This document shows positions 1 through 13,400 of a stretch of DNA of 64,000 nucleotides, piece by piece. The DNA is taken from contig NC_060907.1 in NCBI RefSeq assembly GCF_014805685.1, positions 2,776,197 through 2,840,196 on the forward strand, read 5' to 3'. Numbering within the stretch: the stretch's first letter is position 1; every line of letters starts with the position of its first letter. Position numbers and translations under genes: made by a program. The notes below the pieces were generated by a model. It saw only the letters and a list, made by a program, of their open reading frames with translations. It was not told the DNA's origin and ran no database searches. Origin of the DNA: Silurus meridionalis. Its lineage: Eukaryota; Chordata; Actinopteri; Siluriformes; Siluridae.

Positions 1-252
1 AGCATTTCTCTGCCTCCAAACTACAACATTTTATATTTATATTATAATAGTTCAAACACACACATACACACCCACACACCAAAATGTAAAAGTAAATCTG
101 AGTTTCCTACACGTTTATAAAACCATGAGGATCTACTAAGATCTAATAATTTACCTGTATTTAATTTTAAATGTTTTATTTTTTATGCCTTATATATATT
201 ATTTTTTATCATATTTAATGTGTGACTTTTAAAAACATTTGTATAACCTTTA

Positions 253-332
<80 letters not shown>

Positions 333-538
333 TAAAATTTACCTAATTATAAACTTAAAAATAAAATGTTATTTGTTATTTTTATATATTTTGTGTATAT
401 ACAATATGTACTAAAATAGTTTTTAACTATAAACATATTTGCTTGTAATTTGTTGGTAAATAGGGTGCAATCCTGACTTTGACTTCCCACTGCTTTTGCT
501 CAACATTTTATATTGTGCAATAGTTCAAACACCCACAT

Positions 539-588
<50 letters not shown>

Positions 589-720
589 ACTCATAAGTAA
601 ATCTGAGTTTTCAACATTTTTATAAATCCTGAGGATCTGATAAGATCTAATAATTTACCTGTATTTAATTATTTTAAAATTTTTATGCCTTGTATTATTT
701 TGTATCATATTTAATGTGTA
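1..720 (-). repeat. Degenerate pieces of a C3 5' flank (partly tandem)
   Basis: Positions 1-240 and 465-720 both match the flank just upstream of each C3 copy (compare 37,880-38,060 and 62,080-62,230). They share TTGACTTCCCACTGCTT..CT, CAACATTTTAT, GCAATAGTT, a CA run and GAGGATCTG. Positions 360-450 match sequence farther upstream (38,695-38,770; 63,060-63,130). A TA run is at 255-329 and a CA run at 540-586. The order suggests a partial duplication of the flank of another C3 gene lying left of the window. Confidence 0.65.
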
Positions 721-727
721 ACTTTTA

Positions 728-800
<73 letters not shown>

Positions 801-802
<2 letters not shown>

Positions 803-1736
803 GTGGAACCCGGTTATGTCGCAGGCCTAGGGGACGCCCAAAAAGCGTTGAGATAACCGATGATCGAGATAAACGAAAACCAATATGGCGGCAAAATATT
901 AACGTGCTTGAAATGTCTTTATGTACATGATGTGCGTTAATAAATGAGAATGTGCATGCACGTGTTTTTGGATGTTTTTACACAATAGCGTTGCTGCGAT
1001 TTGTTCGAGATAACCTGTAATGCGGATAAGGAGGCGGAAGCCGAAGTAAACTCAACAAAGTTTATTGAGAATACTCAGGAAATAATCCACCAATACTTGT
1101 AGTGAAGCAGTGATATCCAGTGCTGCGCTCCGGGAGCGCGGTCCACAAAGTTCTGTAAAAGCAGAGACAGAAAGCAGAGAATCCACAGATCCGCGCTATG
1201 GAAAGCGCAGCGCTGGGCAGCAACGGATAAACGTGGTGCAGACAGCGTGAACATGGAAAACAGCAGGATAGGGGTAATCTGGGGTGTCGTTGAGAGAATG
1301 CGGAGTCCGAGAAGAAGGGTACGTAGCGGGATACGTATACACGATTCCACAGACCACCATGAACCAACACATACGATCATGCACAAACAATAACGGACCG
1401 CGAGTGTGTGGAGGTGAGGGGCTTAAATAGGAAATGGGATGAGTGAGTAAATGAGAGTCAGGTGTGTGTGATCAGCATGACTGCGACGAGCTCAGTGCTC
1501 AGAGAAGAAGCAGGGTGCTTCGGGGAATGCTGCTGCCAAAGGGGGCGTGGCAGGGGGTTTCCTGACATAACCGACGTTAAGTGTTGTGTTTGAGATATTA
1601 GGGTTCGGCGACATAAAAAAAAAACGACATAACCGATTAAAAAATGCTAAGACAAAGCGAGAATTTGGCGGTTCCACTTCAAATACATCGACTTAACAGG
1701 GTCGGCGAGTTAACCGAGGTCGAGATAAGTGGGTTC

Positions 1737-1741
<5 letters not shown>
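801..1741. mobile_element. Non-autonomous DNA transposon with pogo-like terminal inverted repeats
   Basis: The ends TAGTGGAACCCGGTTATGTCG and (reverse complement) TAGTGGAACCCACTTATCTCG form an imperfect 21-bp inverted repeat. Repeated GAGATAACCGA-like words lie inside both ends, and TA runs flank the element. The interior (1,032-1,500) shares GAGGCGGAAGCCGAAG with the element at 7,467-9,162. No transposase is visible. The superfamily call is inferred from the ends. Confidence 0.55.

Positions 1742-1796
<55 letters not shown>
1741..1796. repeat. (TA)n microsatellite
   Basis: Pure TA run next to the transposon end. Confidence 0.95.
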
Positions 1797-1799
<3 letters not shown>

Positions 1800-1887
1800 C
1801 ATTTAGTCTAATATATATTATATATGTTTATATATATTAGACTAAATGAAAAATAACATTTCATATTTTTTTTTTAACTTTTTTTTT

Positions 1888-2480
1888 TTTCAGGTGCGAG
1901 AGCTCAGTCGTGCGGTGGACATGGCCCTTCGAGCCACTAAAGAAAATGCTAAGGCCATCAGCCGGTGTATGACTGCCCTAACCGCCACTGAGAGGCATTT
2001 GTGGTCACCCAGTCAGAAATCTCTGACAGGGATAAAAGGGTGTTGCTGGACGCCCCTTCAGGCTTCTTCAGCAACTTTGTTAGTTCGGTAGTTGAAAGGT
2101 TTGAACCCAAGCCCAGCCCCAACCTTAACCCATTGGGAGTTGCAGAACCCATCCCAGTAAGGGATCCAACGCGGTGTTTGGGTCCAAAGCCCCGTGAGTT
2201 GACAGATCTGTGGACTGTCATCTTCAATAAGAGGGCCTCGACCAAAAGGTCCTGACTCATGTATGAGACCTATTCAATGTTTAAAGGGTCCACACACTTC
2301 CATTATGGCGGCATAAGGATTGTCATTCCCATAGCATTAGGAAACTCAGCATGTAGCTTTTAATAAGGAATGTCTCGGGTAACTTGACTGTAAACCTGTT
2401 TCCTGAAAAACTGGGAATGAGATGGTGTGCCTCATTTATGAACTGCAGTCGTGTTCGGACGTCATTTCAGACAAAGGAAT
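1888..2480 (+). mobile_element. DIRS-like retroelement remnant
   Basis: Translation gives VRELSRAVDMALRATKENAK and LTATERHLW with a frame change into LSEISDRDKRVLLDAPSG, resembling the gag-like ORF1 of fish DIRS elements. The end (about 2,316-2,390) resembles the terminal repeat at 46,440-46,500 (CCCATAGC..TA..AAAC.CAGCAT). It is broken and has no open frame of length. Confidence 0.45.
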
Positions 2481-2739
2481 AACCTGATGGTATGTTCGTG
2501 TCATGTCTATTTGTAGCCTCACGTGCTACTTCTTCAGGAAATCACCCAAACACCTTGGACCACTGAGCCAGCTCGGCTGCCAGTGAGACCCCAACATTGA
2601 TGCTGAGACCATAAACAAAGGAGTGGAAAGCAAGGCAGCATTAGGGATAAACTAAGGCTTAACCCAATTATCTAAAAACTAAGCTTCAACCATCTCTCCC
2701 TGGAACCATCCTTGCTAATGTAAAGTATTTTACAAAAAA

Positions 2740-4110
2740 AATGGATGCTGCTCTGGATGACATCACACAAGTGAATTAAGGAATGTAATGTCATGATTTT
2801 TATGGAATCATGGCTCAACGACAACATCCCCATCAGAACTCATGAGATTAGAGTGTTGCACTGTTTTCTGAGTGGACAGGTTGGCAGTGAACTCTGGTAA
2901 GCGCAACAGTAGAGGTCTGTGCATTTATTTTAACAACTCATGGTGCACAGACTCTACTGTTACTGACAAGCATTGTTCCGCTCATTTAGAATATTTGATG
3001 ATTAAGTGCAGGCCCTTCCCTTTACCAAGAAAATTCTCAGCCATTGTTCTGACTGCATTGTACATTCCTCTGGATGGTAACACTAAGCTAGCTATGGAGG
3101 AACTGCATGCAGCTATCAGCAAACAACATTTTGCACATCCGGAAGAAGTTTTTTTTCATTGCTGAAGACTTCAATCGCTCCTCAGATCTGTACTATTAAA
3201 ATTTCATCAAAATGTCTCCTGATCTACAGAGGAGACAACACATTAGCTTAGGCATATACAAACATATCTAAGGGCATACAAGGCCATTCCCCTCCCCTAT
3301 TTGGGTCAGTTTGATCAATCAATTTTGTATATGTTTACCCAAATAAACACCACCGATCAGAAGGTCGGTGATTCAAACCCCAGTATTGTCAAGCTGCCAC
3401 TCTTGGGACCTTAACCCTTTGTGATCCAGGGGTGCTATATCAAGGCTGACCCTGCACTCTGATCCCAGTTTCTGCAAGCTGGGATATGTGAAGAAAGAGT
3501 TTTACTGTGCTGTAATATATATGTGACAAATATAGGCTATTCTACTCATCATCTGTTTTGGACTATATCAACATGTGCATTATGTTTTATCGTCAAACAT
3601 GTGAAATGCTGTCCTATTCAGAAGCTGTGGATGAACTCCATTAGGTCCATCTTCTGCTGAAAGAGATGCTGCTTTTAAATCTGGCAATGCGAAGGACAAC
3701 AGGGCCTGGATCAACCTTAAAAGGAGTATTAGTAGCCAAACTTGCATATAAACTCTACAAAGAAGAGCACTTCCATATCTCTGACCCCAGATGCATGTGG
3801 AATGGCATCCAGATCATCACAGACTACAAACCTACACTCTCTACCAACCAGCAGTGCTTTCCTACCGGAGAAACTCAATTACTTTTTGGCTGTATTCTGA
3901 GACCCTTACTCTACTCCCTACCCATGACTGTGCTCCTCTGCATAACTCTAACATCATCAAGTACACCACAAGGATCAGTAACAATGACGAATCGGCCAAC
4001 AGGGAAACAATCCAAAGCCTTACATGCTGGTTTGCCACCAACAACCTGACCCTGGGCCACGCCATGTTGCAGTGTGCATCATACAATATGATCTGAGCAC
4101 TGACAAGCGG
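2740..4110 (+). mobile_element. LINE remnant (L2/Jockey-like), with nested SINE
   Basis: The 97-codon frame at 2,872-3,165 contains WCTDSTVTDKHCSAHLEYL and VLTALYIPLDGNTKLAMEEL, typical of the endonuclease domain of fish non-LTR elements. A decayed reverse-transcriptase part follows (3,666-4,100). Several frame breaks are visible. Confidence 0.6.
3345..3535 (+). mobile_element. SINE-like tail
   Basis: The text AAGCTGCCACTCTTGGGACCTT..., then GGCTGACCCTGCACTCTGA and a TTTTACTGTGCTGTAATATA-like end resembles a tRNA-derived SINE common in catfish genomes. The A box is not clear. Confidence 0.45.
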
Positions 4111-4189
4111 ACCACTTATGCAACATCTAAAGCAATGCTGGCAGCACTCATGCATCTGTTTTTTGAACAAGCTTCTGCACCTGATGCAC

Positions 4190-4540
4190 AGCAGGAGGAA
4201 ACAAGAACTAAAGGCAATCTTTGCGGTCCTGGAGTGGCGTTCTCAGTCACCAGATTTAAATCCAATTGAAAATCTTTGGTGGAATTTAAAGAAGGCATTT
4301 GCAGCACAGAAGCCGTCAAACATCACTGAGTTAGAGGCTTTTGCACGTGAAGAATGGGCAAAGATTCCAATCAAGAGGTGTCAGAAGCTTGTCAGCACTT
4401 ATCGAAAACGCTTGTTAGAAGTTATAAAAACTAAAGGGCGCTCCACAAGGTACTGAAGCTGGGAGTTGAATAATCCTGCACATGCTCATGTGTTACAAGA
4501 CTTACAATTTTCGTTTGAACTTCAAAGTTAAGTCAACTTC
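4190..4540 (+). mobile_element. Tc1-like transposase C-terminal fragment
   Basis: The frame at 4,118-4,456 reads SQSPDLNPIENLWWNLKKAF, then ELEAFAREEWAKIP, the DDE-domain end of Tc1 transposases (DLNPIENLW signature). The N-terminal half is absent. Confidence 0.75.
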
Positions 4541-4559
4541 TGTTGTCAAAATAACTCAA

Positions 4560-5390
4560 ATATGTATCAATAAATATTGTTTGTTATTTCACAAGGTTTT
4601 TTTTTACCATTTATTTTCATTATCTTTTATATATATATATATATAAAATCTTATTTTTTATATAGAAGGTGGGAAATAGTTAATTTCCCTATAACTGCAG
4701 TCATTGCAAAAGTAAGTCAATTCAAGACAGTTTAAATCATCAATTTTATTTGTGCGAATCATTTCTAATTATCGAAAATATCTTACCTTGCAACATTTTT
4801 TTAAATCCAAATCTTCGAATGTCAGCATTTGTGCTTTATGGCAGCAAATCAGTGTATGTAATTTGATCAGGTTAGTTTCGGATCCATTACATTCATGTTA
4901 TGAAAGTCATTTGGAATAAGAATAGTTAGTTTATAGCATTTTAAATATATCTAATTTAAATTGTTTGCTTAATTTTATAATTTCAATTAGCGGCAAGAAT
5001 CATTATTTTGAGTGCATATGTGAATTAAATAGAATTTTTAAATATATTTAAATTGTAATTAAATGTTCGTTGCAATTACACAACAAAATTAACATCAAAA
5101 TGAAAAGTTTTTTTTTAAGTCATTCCACTTGTATTTTCTAGTCAAACGTAACTCAAGTGCCATTTAAGCACAAAATGTATTCAATCCGGAGGATTTTTTT
5201 CCGAAGTTTTGCTATTTTGCAGTTTATTGACAAGCACAAAGAAATGCCTGAATAAGTACATAAAAAAAAGTGTTTTCCATGTTTGTACATATACTTTATT
5301 TTATATGTCTCAAGCAACCAATAGAACTACAGATATGTTTATATATTTTTTATTTATATCTTCACATTTATAAACTATAATTTTATTTAT
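4560..5390. other. AT-rich intergenic stretch
   Basis: I see nothing here beyond AT-rich sequence; it is the 3' flank of the left C3 copy. Confidence 0.5.
5382..5387 (-). promoter_or_regulatory. Candidate poly(A) signal of left C3 copy
   Basis: AATAAA on the minus strand, 8 nt past the TGA. It lies very close to the stop because the last exon is shortened. Confidence 0.4.
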
Positions 5391-5394
5391 TTGT

Positions 5395-5714
5395 TCATAT
5401 ATGGCTATTTTGCCCTTCTTGACTTGTGGGCCAGTTTTCAATCCACGTCTGCTCTCCCAGGATATACAGCAGCCTGACAACAACAACACAAATTAATTCC
5501 AAATCAAACAAACATTTTGTATTATTATCATCAACATCTAAAAAAAACCCACACAGAGATTTGTAGTAGTTACCCTACCTGCTGTCTTCCTTCAGTATGT
5601 TAGAACGTTGCCCCATGAGGAGGTAGCTCTTTCCTTTCACAAAATTGAAAGCACTTCTGCAATCAGCACGACCCATGAAGGAAGTTCGGTTTCCTGGTTT
5701 AACTTGGTCGATCC
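5395..5714 (-). CDS. c3: Left C3 exons 40-41, NTR (C345C) domain end, shortened
   Basis: Exon 40 (5579-5714, 136 nt as in human) encodes [25 protein letters not shown], like the human [21 protein letters not shown] block. Exon 41 (5395-5473) reads [25 protein letters not shown] and then TGA. The right copy and human C3 continue about 25 residues to a terminal FGCP; here the sequence departs after EGQ and the final Cys is lost. A 4-kb intron separates this pair from exon 39. Confidence 0.84.
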
Positions 5715-6043
5715 CTGTAAGAAAAAAATTTAATTTAGATAATACGTTCAAGAAGTAAAATATTTGTCAGTATTATTTATTTTATTTATAAATTCTTTAT
5801 TAAATTCAACATAGGGTTAATTCATTAAGTTGTTAAGATATAATGTAGGATAATATGTTTACGATAATAAGAGTTTTTTCCTATAATATTCATCTTCATT
5901 AAGGTTTTGTCAATGATATTAGAATCAAATTAATATCATGAAGCCAGAATCTCAAATCAGATCGAATCATGACAGGAATTCAGAACAGTCCCATACAGAA
6001 ATCTGATATATGGCCATACTTGAACATATATATTAAATAATTA

Positions 6044-6125
<82 letters not shown>

Positions 6126-7398
6126 ATATTTGTTCTGGTTGCTTGAGACATATATAATGAAGTTTATGTACAAACATGTGGACAACATACTTTTTTAACT
6201 TCCTATATAATGTTTCAATACATATGTAAGATACATATACATTAATATATTGTGTAACCATTAATACATTAAAGTAAAACATAACATATGAAATACCTAA
6301 AGTTGATTTATGGAATTATTCAGTATGTAAAACTAATGTCACATAGATGTTTATGTAGAATTTGCTCATGGGAATATTCAACATTGATACACTATTACAG
6401 AGTCATTTGAGATGTCAGTCATGTGATATCTCTGTATCTCTGCTGTTGATCTGCTGCATAAATGTAAATTTAGGAGAATTAAATTATTCAAATCCTTTTT
6501 GAAATAGATTTAAACAATTCAAATAAGATATGTGTAGAATGCAGGTCGGGGCAGAATACGTCCTGCAAACAGTATAATAATTTCACAAGGTAAGATATTT
6601 TCTATATTTATAAATGATTTACTCTTTTCATGATTTAATCAGTGTTGATTTAATAAATATCAATATATTTGATTAAATATTGATATTGTGTGTGTTTTTT
6701 TAAACAGCTTTTTGATCTAGACAAACATTTTCCTTTGCTAATCTGCTAACACTCAAACAAACATATGAATGTTCTCTAAATGTATGTTGAATCATTGTAA
6801 GATATAAAGTCATCGACATGCATCATACTTAAGCAAATTACATGTGTATGATTTGTCATCTTGACATTCATTTTACTTTGCTAGAAATATATTTAGCAAA
6901 TATGCCAAAACGTTACACAATCACACATAGTCCACTGTATATAAAAGTTATCTACAGGGTTTGATTTCATATTAAAACTAATTGTGTATATGAAGTGTAA
7001 CATGCATTGTGATGCTGAGTTGCATCTTCATTACAGCTTTTATTAATTTTTACTCTTTCAGAACCTCATCGGTGTTAAATCATTCCATATTTTTGCATTT
7101 TTGTCTCCGGTTTGGGAAAATAACTGATTTACGATATGTTTTATTTTATTTATTTATTTATTTTATTATTATTTTTTTTTTTATAAAACTGAACTTTACT
7201 CATGCAATTTCTTTGTAAAATGATTGATGTCTTTTGTTTTCACTCTTTTTCTTAGATATGTGAGTTTTGAAAGTGACATTATTCCAACATTTCTGACTCC
7301 AGTTTGGGAAAATCACTTAAATGCAGTGTTCCAAGTTCCAGATCAGGAGATTTGTTTCCCTGTTGATCCCTGTTTCTTGTTGGCACACAGGTTTTAAA

Positions 7399-7471
<73 letters not shown>

Positions 7472-10400
7472 GGCCTAGGGGTTGCCAAAAAGTGTCGAGA
7501 TAACCGTAATCAAGATAAATGAAAAACCAGTATACAATACAAACCACCGTTGATTCTTGATACAAACCTTTATTATATTCTCCAACATTGCAAACACAAA
7601 GATCGCTCACAAAATCACAAAAAACGTGCGGGGTGTAGTTCGTTTTTACAAAAAGCTAACCAGTGTCAACATTTAATTCTCGAGTCATTTCACTCTGACA
7701 CACAGCTCTGAAAATTGTCCTACACTCCTGTGCCTCCTCTTACAGCATAGCTGTTAGGTGGCAGTGATGGAGGCGGAAGCCGAAGCACCAGCAAACAGAG
7801 CTTTAATGAAATATACAGAGAAAACACACAAATACCCTCGGTGTGTAGGGAATTCCGGGGCGCCCTTACGGGGATAGGAGACAAAATGTAGCGAGCAATA
7901 GCGTGTACATAAAGTCCAACCGCAACAATAATGGACGCCGGAGTGGAGTGAGTGAGGTGTTTATATGTGTGCATGAAACAAGGGACAGGTGTGTGCAATC
8001 AGTACGATGGCGAGGAGAAGAAGCAGGGTGCTCCCTGACAATAGCATCTGTTAGGCTTGATTTTTCCGCCACTTCCCCGAGTTCTTTTGTGGTTTCACAG
8101 TGCCGTCTCACTACCGTATTTTCGCGTATATAAGACACACGCTGGGTGAGGGGTTTGTAAAACATTCTGTTACCCACAAAATGATAACATTAACTTAGAT
8201 TTTGATTTTGTCTCTTATTCCTCTCGTGCTGAACTCACAATGAACACATATGGTTGTTGTCGTTGTTGTAGTTTAATTTTAGTTGAGTACTTTGTGCACA
8301 TTCATGTGTACAGATGGGTGTTTGTGTGTGGTCAAACTGTAAACCCAAATAGATTCACCAATTACAATCAAGTATTGTTTACATCACCAATTAAATTTCT
8401 ATAAACATTCAAACATCAACTCTAGATAATAAGCATTAAATTATATGCTTATAAATCAAGATATAATAATCCCTATAATGCTAATATCACAAATTCTAAT
8501 CAACAATTACATATGTGCATCAAGCATTATTCACATGTTTCTAAAACAGTCTCTGTTTTACAAACACATACTAAACTTTATCAACTATAAGCAACATATA
8601 TTGCATGAATATTTCAAAAAGCAATATAAAAGAGAAAACAACAAATGTTGAACCAGAAGTGTATAACATTAGCCGTTTAGGCGCTAATCGCAAGTAGCTT
8701 GCATAACATATCAGAAACGATCAATTCACTTGAACAACATGTGAATTACTCACCACGCTGGGAATATAGTTTAAAATGATATTTTCAAAATTGGAATCTT
8801 TACAGAAGTTCAGTGAGGTTTTAACATTAGAACAACATGCATTTCTCTCTGTTCTTTTTTTTTTTTTTTGCAACCTTTTTTCTAAGCTTAACGCATGTGC
8901 TCCCAGAATCCGTGTCATTAAAGGGGCAGCACCCAACACTTTCTATAAGACCCGTCTTATATACGCGAAAATACGGTAGTGAGATGGTGACGTGGCAAAA
9001 GCCGGCGATTGGTCATGGGGATCGAGATAACCGACGTTGAGTGGCAAATTTGCGCCTGACATAAAAGAATTAACATGACCGATGAGAAAATGCTAAGACA
9101 AAGTGAGATTTGGCAGCTCCAATTCAAAAACGTCGAATAAGTCGAGATAAGTGGGTTCGACTGTATATATTTATATATTCAGATTTCATATAACACATGA
9201 GTGTACAAGCCTGACCATGGTTCAATGACTGATCTATAATCATACAGATAAACAGTAGGACCCACCTTCTCTCAGGATCTCTTCAATCTCCATTTCATAG
9301 AAATCTGTGTTTGGGTTCAGATTCATTTCCACGACTTTGGCTTTATAAACTGCAAGTACACACAAAATAGACAATATAATATTATTGTTATGTTTTATTG
9401 TTTTAATTAAAATAATGACTTATTCTCATACATTACAGGGTGGCATGAATACAGTGAGGAAGAATTTTACCGTAATCGACGAGCTCCCAGTCATTGTTTT
9501 TAATTTTTGGTTTCTTTTGGATACTGCAGTTTTCTGTATTAACGAATGTAAAACATTTATTCATGAATACACAAAATGAAAAGACTTACTCACACTGCCC
9601 ACAATCAAAAGTATGGAAACGGAAAATATATATTAGGGCTGTCAAAATTACCACATTAATTAATTTTAATGGCATTAATGCAGCTCAATTTTTTTTTTTA
9701 ATTCACTAAACATTTGTTGCACTGATGTGCCTCAAATCAAATTAACAGTATAAAAACAGTAAAATATATAATGCCTCATTTTTATGTTTTGTTTTATATT
9801 AGTTTTTTTATATTCCTGTATGAATGTGTGTACCTTCAGCACACTCGCACAGACCCTCCCTGTTACTGCACAACATACTCAGGGCTCCTTCGTTCTTTGT
9901 TGGATGGTAGAACTTCACACAGCGTTCCTCTACAAATGACATAAGAAATCATGTGCATGTCCTTTTAAAAAGATTAAAGTTTTACACATAGGCATGTAGC
10001 AAGAGTTTCAAATGTTTTAGTGTGATGCAGATTTTAGAGCAGAGACTGGATCTGTGACTGTCATTTGGGGTATGTAGGGGCAAAGCCATGCCATAAAACT
10101 AAACTTCTTGTTGAAGCTCTTGAGAAGAAAACAAATTTTAAAAACTCTAAGGAAAACATATTTATACACAAGCAAAATTATTTAATGCACTCAGGCTACT
10201 TCTCAATTATCATGATGAACTGGTTTCCTTGTAACCTAAAATGTCATTAGTTAACTGATTATAGCAAAGAACATATTTGGAAAATGGCTTCTGGCATACC
10301 CTACTAGGTTTGCTGTTGCTAGGTACAGTAACAAGTGCTATACTTTCTTTTGAAGTACGAAACTTGCGATCAATATCAACTAAAGGTCCTGTGCTCCATG

Positions 10401-13400
10401 ATTTATTATGTGACTGGAAGTTTGATTTTCTATGTTTAACTGAGTTTTGGCAGGTTAAAGACAATTTTGATGAGACCACTGAGGCTCTGAAAGACTGTTT
10501 TGACACAACTGTGTGGGAGAAATTGTGCAATCCACATGGGGAGGATATAGACAATTTAACAGACTGTATTACGGGCTATATCAACTTCTGTGTGGAGAAT
10601 ACTGTACCCACTAGGATAGTGGGTACAAAATAGGTTATAGGTTAATCTTATAGCTTATAGGTTAACGTGTCAATTACTGAGCTGTTTACTGTATGTTGCT
10701 GTATGTTGTATGTTGATGTTATTTACACCAGCAGCTGTAAATAATAGCACATCACATATTTTTTTAATATCTTGCTGCCCCGGTGTGTACACACTCTTTA
10801 CCTGGAGAGTAGTACTCGTACACACTGACAGCAGCAGGTTGAAGCATATTTACTTTGTTAATCTTGTGCATTCTGAAGGCAATTCTATCCGGAACAGTGT
10901 GTGATACCTGACATTAGAGAAAAATCAGCAGCTTTAATGCATTTCCACACTTGAACAAGAAAATAAAATTATTTTAATCATACCTTATCTAAATAAATGA
11001 TGAGGGAGCCACGTTCAGAAAGCTCCTCGTTCATCTCAAACTTCTGGATGTATTTATCATTCTCACTGCTCAACTGAGTGTGAAAAAAATTCATTAAAGC
11101 TCATTGTACAGAACTGTTTGTAGTTATCTGATAGTTCCCTTTCAGGAATTTGAGCTGCTTCAAAACGCTTTGGGAACGGCAATAGGCAAGTCGTGATGTC
11201 ATCAGTGGGCGACGTCTTGTAAAACAGGAAGCTACAAAATGGCTGAGTGATGGTAGCGACATTTGCTTCTAATTGTTCAGGTAAGCTCTCTGTGTGTGAA
11301 TCTGTGCAGCCATGAGTTTTAAATGCAAGCAGAGTTCTGACTGTGTGTTCTTTCTTGCCCCGCTTCATTGAGAGGGGGTGTACACAAAGCCGATGTGTTG
11401 TTTGCTTAGCTCAGGATCATGCTTAGTTGGCTCTCGAGAGAATCAACTGTAAGCATTTTTAACCGTGCGGCTTTGTGCTCCCGGAGAGCGCAGAGGAAAG
11501 CGTTCTTCTCGCGGCTCAGGTCCCGCTCTTGCCGAGGCAAAGCAGTCACTAAGCTAGAGATAGCATGGCCCGATGAGAAGCGGAAGAAACATGTTTTTTA
11601 GCAACCTGGATGAGCGTTTTCACTAGAGGTGTCTAGGTCCTGGGAGACCCCATATGTGACCCGTACCTTTAACCCGCATTCGCTATATGCGAATATAGTA
11701 GGGTTATCTCTCCTAGGTATGCATCGCAAAATGCCTACAAATACCACGTTTTTTGCGAGCACTGGATACGTACCTTCACAGGATAAGTGTGTGGAGAAAG
11801 TCGGAGCAAATTTTTGTCTGCTATGGCCCTCACAGGAAAGGTTTTTCTGCCAATTTCAGCAGACGGATAGTCGATAATATTACCACAGGTTATGAGTCCT
11901 CTGGTCTTCCTTCTCCTTTCAGAAGTCAAGGCTCATTCAACCCAGAGTATGGCGGCCTCTACGGCCTGGTCCACAGGGGTTCCCCTACAGGACATATGTA
12001 ACGCTGCATGCTGGTCCATGCCTTTGTCAGGATTTACGACCTCAACATCAGAGTCACTCCTGGCTCCTCTGTCCTGTCCAGACACACTTGGCAGGGACTG
12101 GTCAGTATTGAACACCCGTTTTCAAAGCATTTTGACGCAGCTCGAGTTCCTGAAAGGGAACGTCTCTAGGTTACGTATGTAACCCTAGTTCCCAAAGGGA
12201 ACGAGATGCTGCGTCAACAAGCAGCGCTTACCTTCTCTTTTTTCAGAAGCTATGTCTCTACCATCACTCAGCCATTTTGTAGCTTCCTGGTTTACCCGAT
12301 TTTGCTCGGTGATGATGTCACGACTTGCCTATTGGCCAGATTTGATTCAGAGCATAGACAACGTGGGGCGTTCTCAAAGCGTTTCAACGCAGCGTCACGT
12401 TCACTCAGGGAACTAGGGTTATATACGTATCCTAGTAACGATTTTGCTTACGTCTGTCAGATCTCTTTTATCCACCACAAACCCAGTCAGCAAGCCGATG
12501 TCCAAAATAGTCATAGGGGCATCTCCGTTTGGGTCGTTATAACTGAAATTATGTGTTGAACAGGAAGTTGTTGTTATTTAAAAAAACTACTTGCATTTTG
12601 AATTTTTACTTTTCAGTTTCATTTCAGTTGGATTAAATGTTTGTCGTAACATCTTTTGAAAATCATAAGCTTTAGTTTGTTTTTAGTTTCCAATATCTAG
12701 TATAATGTTAAAGCCTTTTTTATTATATATTTGTTAACTTTCATTTGACCAGGTAATTTAACAAGCTCTAAAAATCCTTAAGTGTAGAAGTGAGATCTTT
12801 TTGACATTTATGACAACTCACAAATCATTTCAAACATACAGTATTAAGCAGGACTGGCTTTATGTTTTCTCACTGGTATATTTCGATTTTATGATTTTTG
12901 TTTTACCTTTAATAACCTTCATATGAATTAGTGTTTGTTTTTTACAAAGAATGTGCAAGCATAAGTCTGCATGCTTACAGGACGTTGATGGTAAACATGT
13001 AGCTTTCTTCTGCATTGCTGTACGATGCTAAGAGAAAAATGATTGCAGAGATATTTAAAAAATATCACAAATGGAAATAAAGTGGAACACTGGGATTTTC
13101 AAAATGAGGTAAATCTTACTTTTTGCTTCTCTCTTCATTTCCAAAGAAACAGTGTAATTTTTGCAGTTGCTCTTCTTTTCTATGGGTCTAGCATAATAAA
13201 TTGTCATTACCTATAATAAGGAGGTATTATTATTAGTAGTAGTAGTAAAAAAAAAAAAGACTTTGTAGTATTCATGAGCACTCACTTTGAAAACTCCAGC
13301 ACCAGTTCCTTTAGCAGTAACATTAAACTCTTGCTGAAGCTGAACCTGAAAAAGTCCAGGCACACTTTAAGGTCTATGTTTGACCTTGATAGGGGACAAC

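Noticed and set aside
1062..1390. Overlapping minus-strand frames of about 100 codons
   Set aside because: They lie inside a non-autonomous transposon, in three frames, with no protein similarity I can recognise.
7317..7610. Open frames made of Ile-Tyr repeats over TA runs (also near 6,000, 28,700, 29,000, 38,000, 39,300 and 60,400)
   Set aside because: They are translations of simple TA repeats with no start context or conserved part.
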